This document shows, piece after piece, positions 59,348 to 64,000 of a DNA stretch of 64,000 nucleotides (position 1 is its first letter; every line of letters starts with the position of its first letter). Under the pieces are notes generated by a model. It saw nothing but the letters and a program-made list of their open reading frames with translations. It searched no databases and was not told where the DNA came from. Made by a program: the position numbers and the translations under genes. Location of the stretch: assembly GCF_013314535.1 (NCBI RefSeq), contig NZ_JABUAE010000025.1, positions 1 through 64,000 of the forward strand, read 5' to 3'. This DNA is from Bacillus sp. Xin1. GTDB taxonomy: Bacteria; Bacillota; Bacilli; Bacillales; Bacillaceae_G.

Positions 59348-60700
59348 TTAAATGATAAGGAAACATAAACCAATTACTACGCCAGCATAAAGGAGGTTAA
59401 CAACACAAAATCCCATAATGTCACGTGCACCTAAACCGGCGATTGCTAATGCAGGTAATGCCCAGAAAGGTTGTATTAAGTTCGTCCAAGCGTCTCCCCA
59501 TGCAATTGCCATTGCGGTTTTCGCAGCAGGTACACCAAGCTCAGCACCAGCTGGGATCATAATAGGAGCTTGTACAGCCCATTGACCGCCTCCAGATGGT
59601 ACGAAAATATTTACAATTCCTGCACTTAAAAACGTGAATAGAGGGAAGGTGGTTTCATTCGAAATGCTAATAAAGAAATTAGAAATTGCTCCTCCAAGTG
59701 AAAGGCCTTCGCTGTTTGCTCCAATCATCATTCCCATAATTCCTGCGTAAAATGGAAATTGGAGTAGAATGCCAGATGCGCTTTTCGTCGAATCTGAAAA
59801 GGCGCGAATATATTGAATCGGAGTACGGTGAAAAATAAGGCCAGCAATTAACAGTATAAAAATAACGATATCAAGTGTCAGGTTAAAGCCTTTCGTACTA
59901 AAATAATGAACAATATAAATAAGACCTAATAGTCCAACACATACCGTTATCCAAATGCTATTTTCCATTTTCTCAGCAAACGTACGAGCTTCTATTTCTT
60001 GAGCAGCAGCTTCTTCTTGAAATACGCTAGGATCCACTGTAATCGTATGATTTTCATCCGGATGCATTGCCTTATTTATAAGTGGCATCGTTACTAAAAA
60101 TATAAGTACAGGAACGAGCGCATATGGTGAAAATAACGTTTCTGTTATAGGGATTGCTTCCTTTATACTTCCAGCAGTTGTTTTAATTAATGTTTCGCCG
60201 CCAGATGCTAAAGTAAGTGGTATAGAGGCGGAAAGTCCCGCGTGCCAAATAAGAAATCCGGAATAAGAAGAAGCGATGGCAAGTCGATAGTCTAAATTTT
60301 GTATGTGTTTTGCAACTTCCTTTGCATATAAAACAGACACTACAATGCCGAATCCCCAGTTTATGTATGCACCAAGTAAACTAACAATAGAAATAGCGAT
60401 AATACCTTGTCCGCTTGTTTTCGGCAGTTGTGCAGCTTTTGCTAAGCCTTTGCGAATGAGCGGAGCGTTAGCTAATGCAGAACCTGTAACAAGTACAAGT
60501 GCCATTTGCATGGCGAAGGCTAAAAGGCCCCAAATTCCATCTCCCCAATGAGCAATCATTTCTACAGGTGATTGGTGCGTCGCAAACATGCCAAATAAGA
60601 TAACAAAAATTGTTAATAGACAAGATAAAATAAAGGGATCTGGTAAAAAACGTTGCACAAGAGCAACACAACCATTTGTAAAAGAGCGAAACAAATTCAT
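59348..60700 (-). CDS. Short-chain fatty acid transporter (AtoE family)
   Basis: About 450 aa, about twelve membrane helices. GIVSVLYAKEVAKHIQ-type loop, YSGFLIWHAGLSASIPLTLA and NIFVPSGGGQWAVQAPIMIP (PSGGGQWA) are AtoE hallmarks. Imports short-chain fatty acids such as acetoacetate or butyrate. The start is unclear: AAGGAGG is directly next to TTG 60703 and 3 nt from ATG 60700, while TTG 60694 would have better spacing. Confidence 0.92.
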   Translation of the reverse strand: MNLFRSFTNGCVALVQRFLPDPFILSCLLTIFVILFGMFATHQSPVEMIAHWGDGIWGLLAFAMQMALVLVTGSALANAPLIRKGLAKAAQLPKTSGQGIIAISIVSLLGAYINWGFGIVVSVLYAKEVAKHIQNLDYRLAIASSYSGFLIWHAGLSASIPLTLASGGETLIKTTAGSIKEAIPITETLFSPYALVPVLIFLVTMPLINKAMHPDENHTITVDPSVFQEEAAAQEIEARTFAEKMENSIWITVCVGLLGLIYIVHYFSTKGFNLTLDIVIFILLIAGLIFHRTPIQYIRAFSDSTKSASGILLQFPFYAGIMGMMIGANSEGLSLGGAISNFFISISNETTFPLFTFLSAGIVNIFVPSGGGQWAVQAPIMIPAGAELGVPAAKTAMAIAWGDAWTNLIQPFWALPALAIAGLGARDIMGFCVVNLLYAGVVIGLCFLII

Positions 60701-60786
60701 CAACCTCCTTAAGTTTTTTCTTTTACATATTCGCTGTGGGTAAAGAGATAACCTTTATTAAACTGAAGATTCAGATAAATGATAAA

Positions 60787-60818
60787 AGAAAAGCTTTCAC
60801 CCTTGTGAAAGCTTTTCT
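60787..60818. terminator. Terminator of the serine hydrolase gene
   Basis: AGAAAAGCTTTCAC (60787-60800) and GTGAAAGCTTTTCT (60805-60818), overlapping the end of the minus-strand gene. Confidence 0.8.
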
Positions 60819-62059
60819 AAGTGTTTGGCGATCTGTACATACATATTTGAATAAGTAGCATGAACATCATTACTTGGATTCGCATTTGATGAAAAATGTA
60901 CAATTACCATATTTGCTTTTGGATCTATATAGAGACATTGTCCATAGCTTCCTAATACTTCAAAGGCGCCCTGTTCATTATGAGGAATCCACCATTGATT
61001 ATGATAAGAAATAGGTGCCCCTTGTCCGATTGCTAATTCACCTTCTTGTACGCTCTGTACATTTTCTGAAATGGAGGAGGGGAGAATTTGCATGTCATTG
61101 TAACGACCGTTATGTAAAATCAATTGACCAAACCTAGCCATATCTCTTGCAGTAGCGTTTAAACCGGCACTCGCTTGTTCAACTCCTGTTTTATCTGTAA
61201 CATAATACGCATTTTCTTCCATACCGATTTTGGACCAAATGCGTTCACTTACATTTTCGGTTAATGATTTACCAGTTACGGTCCGTATAATCCAGCCAAG
61301 TGATTCAGATGAACCGTTATTATAAGAAAACTGTGTTCCAGGTGGTGCAGTTTCTTTTGCTTCTTGTAACATATCGTAAATTTTCATTGGACCGTTATAG
61401 TTTTTACCACGAGGAAGAATATTGCTGGCTAAATACAACTGCGCATCTTGATTTTCTAACCCTTGCTGCATATATCCATGTGTAGGGTATTCAGCAGATA
61501 CTTTCATGTCCATTAATTGTTGGATCGTTGCTTTTCCAAATGGAGTATTCCGTAATTCTTTGACGTAAGTTTCAGCAGTCTTATTTACATCGATGAGTCC
61601 TTCTTCGGTTAATGATTGTATAAGTGCCCCGGTAAATACTTTTGCTAAAGAAGCCATTCCATGCGGGTCATTTTGTTTATATCCATTGAAATACTGTTCA
61701 TAAACAAGTTTTCCGTTATGCACGACGACAAAGGCATCTGTTTTATTCTCATCTAATAGTTTCTTTAACGGAATATTGCTTCCGTATTCTTTTTTTACAG
61801 AGAAATCATCTAAGTTTTGTAATGCGGTAGGGAATGTTGCTACTTGCATAGGATTGTTTTTCACTTCACTTGTTAACGCTAGTTCTTTCATATGTGTGTA
61901 TGACCAGCGTAAATAAGGATCTTGTAACCAATTTTCTTTTGTTACGTTCTCTTTAGAAGGAGAGACTTTATTTTGTTTAAAAAATGCAAATCCAAGCCCA
62001 GTTAGGATAAACAATAGTGTAAGTATGATTAATAAAAGGGGAGATTTTTTTAAGTTCAT
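60797..62059 (-). CDS. Serine beta-lactamase-like hydrolase (class C / esterase type)
   Basis: 420 aa. The N-terminal segment SPLLLIILTLLFILTGLGFA is a signal/anchor, so the enzyme is external. GMASLAKVFTGALIQSL gives the S-x-x-K nucleophile and QFSYNNGSSESLG the Y-x-N motif. AYYVTDKTGVEQASAGLNAT follows. The usual third motif region is HNQWWIPHNEQG rather than KTG. Family members hydrolyse D-peptides, esters or beta-lactams; activity is not predictable. Confidence 0.88.
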   Translation of the reverse strand: MNLKKSPLLLIILTLLFILTGLGFAFFKQNKVSPSKENVTKENWLQDPYLRWSYTHMKELALTSEVKNNPMQVATFPTALQNLDDFSVKKEYGSNIPLKKLLDENKTDAFVVVHNGKLVYEQYFNGYKQNDPHGMASLAKVFTGALIQSLTEEGLIDVNKTAETYVKELRNTPFGKATIQQLMDMKVSAEYPTHGYMQQGLENQDAQLYLASNILPRGKNYNGPMKIYDMLQEAKETAPPGTQFSYNNGSSESLGWIIRTVTGKSLTENVSERIWSKIGMEENAYYVTDKTGVEQASAGLNATARDMARFGQLILHNGRYNDMQILPSSISENVQSVQEGELAIGQGAPISYHNQWWIPHNEQGAFEVLGSYGQCLYIDPKANMVIVHFSSNANPSNDVHATYSNMYVQIAKHLEKLSQG

Positions 62060-62117
62060 CTATGTACCTCCTTGTTATTTCTATAGTAAGTATACGCTCG
62101 TTTTCTTAGAAATACAA

Positions 62118-62155
62118 AATAAGGAAAGTAAACAGAGGAGTTTACTTTCCTTATT
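62118..62155. terminator. Terminator of the MarR/MFS operon
   Basis: AATAAGGAAAGTAAAC (62118-62133) and GTTTACTTTCCTTATT (62140-62155), 16-bp perfect arms. Confidence 0.88.
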
Positions 62156-62159
62156 AACA

Positions 62160-63359
62160 CTAAGCTGATAATTTTTTGTCTGTATGTTGCTTTTTGAATT
62201 TTTGTTTTCTGCCATGTAGGAAGTAATAAATAAGTAATGTAAACGCAACGATAATGGCAGCAACGAAATACATATTATGATAGCTTGATTGTGTAGCTAC
62301 GATACCAAGTACAAAGGAACCGAAACCAATACCGCTATCAAAGAATGAAAAATAAGTAGCTGTTGCTGAGCCGCGTCGATGGTTTGGAGCTGCGGAAATA
62401 GCAATCGTTTGGAAACTTGGAATCAATGTTCCGTAGCCTAAACCAATTAATACACCTGCACCAAGGAACCAAAATGACGTTTGTGCTTGGCTTAAGATGA
62501 ACATTCCGATTGTAAAAATAATAATGGAAGGATAAACAAGTATATTTTCACCGAAACGATCAAATATCTTTCCTGTAAATGGACGAGAAAGAACAACAAC
62601 AAGTGCGTAAACGATAAAGAAGTAACTTGCAACTTCCTCTACACCAATTTCTTTTGCGTAAATAGGAATAAAAGATAATATGCCACTATAAGAAAATGCT
62701 AAAACAAATCCTGTAAGAGCAATTGGAACGGAAGCAGGTTCAATTAAATCTTTCCATTTCATTCGTTCGCGTTTTTGTTTATTTACTGGTTTTTCATGTG
62801 GAATATTTACAAGTAAACCTAGTAGGAATGCTAATAATGAAAATACAGAACAAACGATAAACAGAACTGTAAATGAAAAATGTGAAATAATCGTTAAACC
62901 TAAAAAAGGACCGATTACCATCGGCAGACTCATAAATACACCAAAATAGGCAAGTGCTTCACCGCGGCGATGAGGTGGTGCGACGTCTGTAACAATTGTA
63001 CCTGTAGCTGTAGTCGCCATTCCAAACCCAATCCCGTGAAGGAAGCGAAGGGCAAGTAATAAGAATAAACTTTGTGCACCAAAATACATGACGGTAGCAG
63101 CTAAAAATAAGGAAAGAGAAATAAATAAGATCTTCTTTCTCCCTAAATCGTCAAGCCACTTCCCGGTAAACGGACGGCATAGGACAGAAGAAATAAGGAA
63201 TACAGTTGCGACTAAACCAATTTCTTCAGGTTTTCCTTTCAATCCGTCTATTACATAGACGGGCAGGGTGGTCATAAGCATGTAAAACGTTAAAAAGAGA
63301 AACAGACTACTAAAACAAGTTCCAAGGAAGTCCTTCGTCCAAAGTCTCTCACTTTGCAT
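62160..63359 (-). CDS. MFS transporter
   Basis: 399 aa, about 12 membrane helices. FTGKWLDDLGRKKILFISLS is motif A between helices 2 and 3 (G-x-W-x-DxxGRK). RPFTGKIFDRFGENILVYPS is its repeat in the second half. Of the multidrug-type DHA1 group. ATG 63359 has AGGAGGG at better spacing than ATG 63365. It lies 14 bp after the MarR gene and is presumably repressed by it. Confidence 0.9.
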   Translation of the reverse strand: MQSERLWTKDFLGTCFSSLFLFLTFYMLMTTLPVYVIDGLKGKPEEIGLVATVFLISSVLCRPFTGKWLDDLGRKKILFISLSLFLAATVMYFGAQSLFLLLALRFLHGIGFGMATTATGTIVTDVAPPHRRGEALAYFGVFMSLPMVIGPFLGLTIISHFSFTVLFIVCSVFSLLAFLLGLLVNIPHEKPVNKQKRERMKWKDLIEPASVPIALTGFVLAFSYSGILSFIPIYAKEIGVEEVASYFFIVYALVVVLSRPFTGKIFDRFGENILVYPSIIIFTIGMFILSQAQTSFWFLGAGVLIGLGYGTLIPSFQTIAISAAPNHRRGSATATYFSFFDSGIGFGSFVLGIVATQSSYHNMYFVAAIIVAFTLLIYYFLHGRKQKFKKQHTDKKLSA

Positions 63360-63373
63360 CGTCATCCCTCCTA

Positions 63374-63793
63374 TTAATCATCTAAATTTTTAATAATTTT
63401 TTGTAGTACTTGAAATGCTCGTTGCAAATCTTCTTCATCAATATTTTGCAACGTTTTTTCTTCGAAAGTATCAACTTCTTCTTGCCATACTGGAATCATT
63501 TTCAGTGCTGTTTCTGATAAGGAAATGAGCTTTTCACGGCGATCTTTTCCTTCCGTTCGAATAATCCAGCCCATCGTTTCCATACGCGTTAATGTACGAG
63601 TCATCGTTGGAGATTCAACGTTTAAGTATTGACATAACTCAGTTTGTGTACAAGGTCCTGTTTGGTTGATGCGGAAAATGACAGCCCACTGTGCACTAAA
63701 TAAACCTGTTGGTGACACACGTTCATTAAATTTTTTCGTAAACTTACGAGAAGTTTGACTGACAATGTGAAAAAAATACTGTTTTTCGTCCAT
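63374..63793 (-). CDS. MarR-family transcriptional regulator
   Basis: 139 aa. GPCTQTELCQYLNVESPTMT followed by RTLTRMETMGWIIRTEGKDR is the winged-helix core (recognition helix and R-x-x-D-R wing). LISLSETALKMIPVWQEEVD is the dimerisation helix. First gene of an operon with an MFS exporter; the usual setup for ligand-induced efflux. An operator-like dyad lies upstream. Confidence 0.93.
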   Translation of the reverse strand: MDEKQYFFHIVSQTSRKFTKKFNERVSPTGLFSAQWAVIFRINQTGPCTQTELCQYLNVESPTMTRTLTRMETMGWIIRTEGKDRREKLISLSETALKMIPVWQEEVDTFEEKTLQNIDEEDLQRAFQVLQKIIKNLDD

Positions 63794-63811
63794 TTGTTTG
63801 ATCCTTTCAAA

Positions 63812-63831
63812 TTAGTTACCTAGCTAACTAT
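63812..63831. promoter_or_regulatory. MarR operator candidate
   Basis: TTAGTTACCTAGCTAACTAT is an imperfect palindrome (TAGTTA...TAACTA) 20 bp upstream of the MarR start, the typical position and size for autoregulation. Confidence 0.7.
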
Positions 63832-63901
63832 ATACCCTTTTGCCAAAATTGTCTAGTGACGGACATGTTGTTTTATGTAAAAATTTTGTATCGTTTTTGT
63901 G

Positions 63902-63930
63902 TTGAGAACATACATTCTGCATGGTATGCT
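63902..63930 (+). promoter_or_regulatory. SigA promoter of the gene at the window end
   Basis: TTGAGA (63902-63907), 17 bp, TATGCT (63925-63930), about 50 bp upstream of the next start codon. Confidence 0.6.
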
Positions 63931-63982
63931 AAAGGTAAGTTTAGAATTTTCTTTCTATTAAAATTGAATGGGGGAGAATGTG

Positions 63983-64000
63983 ATGATTAAGCCTGCAACA
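63983..64000 (+). CDS. Start of a gene cut by the window end
   Basis: ATG 63983 after GGGGGAG, encoding MIKPAT before the window ends. Family cannot be told. Confidence 0.6.

Overview
The window is a low-GC Firmicute chromosome segment that fits the Bacillus cereus group. Supporting evidence: UPF0316 and YwiC-type proteins, an LPXTG surface protein, T-box, SAM-I and c-di-AMP leaders, strong AGGAGG ribosome binding sites, abundant GTG/TTG starts, many paired-arm terminators, and short dispersed repeats. Gene functions are assigned from sequence motifs and memory of families. No database search was run.

Layout. 0-5.6 kb: small membrane protein between two IS-like ends, an HxlR regulator divergent from a quinone reductase, two acetyltransferases, a hydrolase and a PhzF protein. 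5.7-9.5 kb: a phosphotransferase pseudogene, an MBL hydrolase/GDSL esterase pair, a 58-aa zinc-ribbon protein and a pentapeptide protein. 9.5-21 kb: an EamA exporter behind a 16-codon upstream ORF, a MerR regulator, a CBS-domain transporter, UPF0316, malate:quinone oxidoreductase, an XRE/membrane pair and an MFS exporter. 21.1-24.6 kb: a decayed methyltransferase gene split by a 2.7-kb cassette with long inverted ends that carries an acetyltransferase and a lipoprotein. 24.7-36.7 kb: a c-di-AMP riboswitch in front of a 47-aa ORF, an AI-2E-type transporter, T-box-trpS, NUDIX, a tyrosine phosphatase, a HAD nucleotidase, a two-gene ABC exporter and an SDR. 37-45.7 kb: lipoproteins, a truncated Rieske oxygenase, an ECF sigma/anti-sigma pair, a second histidyl-tRNA synthetase with a His-codon leader peptide, and an LCM-type methyltransferase behind a terminator. 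45.8-47.3 kb: a TnpB-only IS605-family element with a frameshift. 48-56.4 kb: an MscS channel, an RraA-like protein, then a five-gene locus (two DUF4430 proteins, one built like transcobalamin and sortase-anchored, plus an ECF-type T, double-A and S transporter) behind a structured leader. 56.5-64 kb: YwiC, a SAM-I riboswitch before an 86-aa protein, a flavodoxin-fold reductase, an AtoE fatty-acid transporter, a serine beta-lactamase-like enzyme and a MarR/MFS pair.

The strongest theme is RNA-level control. I see a textbook histidine attenuator, a translation-attenuator candidate, four recognisable or likely riboswitch-type leaders (c-di-AMP, T-box, SAM-I, and a possible cobalamin leader) and two promoter-plus-terminator leaders. 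The second theme is short mobile DNA: the split-gene cassette, related single ends at 0-0.8 kb and 22.5 kb, three ~60-bp IS605-end-like repeats, two copies of a second repeat, and the TnpB element. The best candidates for something undescribed are the HisRS leader-peptide attenuator, the 16-codon ORF before the EamA exporter, the c-di-AMP-controlled 47-aa ORF, and the surface transcobalamin-like/ECF uptake locus.
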